Source of the DNA: Schistocerca nitens
Lineage: Eukaryota; Arthropoda; Insecta; Orthoptera; Acrididae
DNA: 64,000 nt
Assembly (NCBI RefSeq): GCF_023898315.1
Contig: NC_064616.1
Span: 288,761,205 to 288,825,204 of the forward strand
Direction of reading: 5' to 3'
Positions 63,767-64,000 of this stretch are shown one piece after another; the first letter of the stretch is position 1, and each line of letters begins with the position of its first letter. The notes under the pieces are model-generated. The model was not told the origin of the DNA and ran no database searches. It saw only the letters and a list, made by a program, of their open reading frames with translations. The translations under genes and the position numbers were made by a program.

Positions 63767-64000
63767 GGTGATGTGAATTCGATACGGATAAGCCTGAACC
63801 AAGGAACGGAGAGTAGGTGGAACAAATTGTTTAGAATGCCACAGTCTGTAATTAGACAGTATGAGAAAATCGGGGAGGAACGTCACTGAAAAACGTACTC
63901 ACAAAAGAACTCGTCACATTTTTAGGGCCAATCAAAGATGCAACAGGAGTGCTCGATGGAGGAAAGTTTCCAACTCTTCAGTTTGTTTTGTTATAGGCGC
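63767..64000. other. No recognised gene
   Basis: Nothing recognised to the window edge. Confidence 0.4.

Overview
This is a eukaryotic genomic window, almost entirely made of transposable elements in various states of decay, with one candidate host-gene exon. There are no bacterial-style operons, and the long open frames are transposon or retroelement genes. The SINE families, the Tc1/mariner elements and an interstitial TTAGG-type pentanucleotide stretch (50101-50142) point to an insect. From recollection of such repeats I infer an orthopteran of the grasshopper/locust type (Schistocerca-like); the species is not proven by the sequence.

Layout. 1-5300: a foldback repeat, tRNA-derived SINEs, and an eroded LINE split by a SINE. 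5300-9280: a minus-strand LINE relic, a Gly-tRNA-headed SINE, and a full-length Tc1-type transposon with an intact 340-codon transposase. 9280-15400: quiet sequence, Tc1 relics, and a second LINE of the eroded type interrupted by a foldback element. 15400-19925: an inverted repeat, then a CR1/Jockey-type LINE with a second intact Tc1 copy inserted in its reverse-transcriptase gene. 20400-29400: a Tc1 relic, a mariner relic carrying two SINEs, a pogo-like fragment, a Tc3-like element split by a LINE, and a full-length DD41D mariner-like element. 29900-35115: a Tc1 relic split by a SINE and a LINE, an internally deleted DD41D element, and another Tc3-like copy carrying two SINEs. 36100-38840: a SINE made of two inverted tRNA-like units and a 2.3-kb palindrome. 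40300-47000: nested LINEs with two SINEs in one target site, a perfectly centred 290-bp hairpin, and Tc1 relics.

48348-48627 (minus) looks like the first coding exon of a real host gene. It has a strong start context, a CpG-rich surround and a consensus splice donor, and it encodes an acidic/Pro-rich protein with a KTVTF motif of the PP1-docking type. A PIF/Harbinger-like element (48998-50507) lies directly upstream.

50500-64000: a hAT-type MITE, an N-terminally deleted DD41D copy, a transposon with about 70-bp inverted repeats, and a LINE 3' end with an RNase H domain. Then a nest (mariner containing a TIR element, which contains a third Tc1 copy), an unidentified decayed coding region, a hAT relic, a palindromic mariner derivative with a SINE in one TIR, and a 5S-rRNA-derived SINE.

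The most unusual signals are these. The young Tc1 family has 32 residues, not 34, between the second and third catalytic residues. The inverted structures (1047-1731, 16262-16570, 36513-38840, 42553-42840, 61891-62804) could form long hairpin RNAs. Different tRNA heads share one SINE body. Many target-site duplications order the insertions in time.
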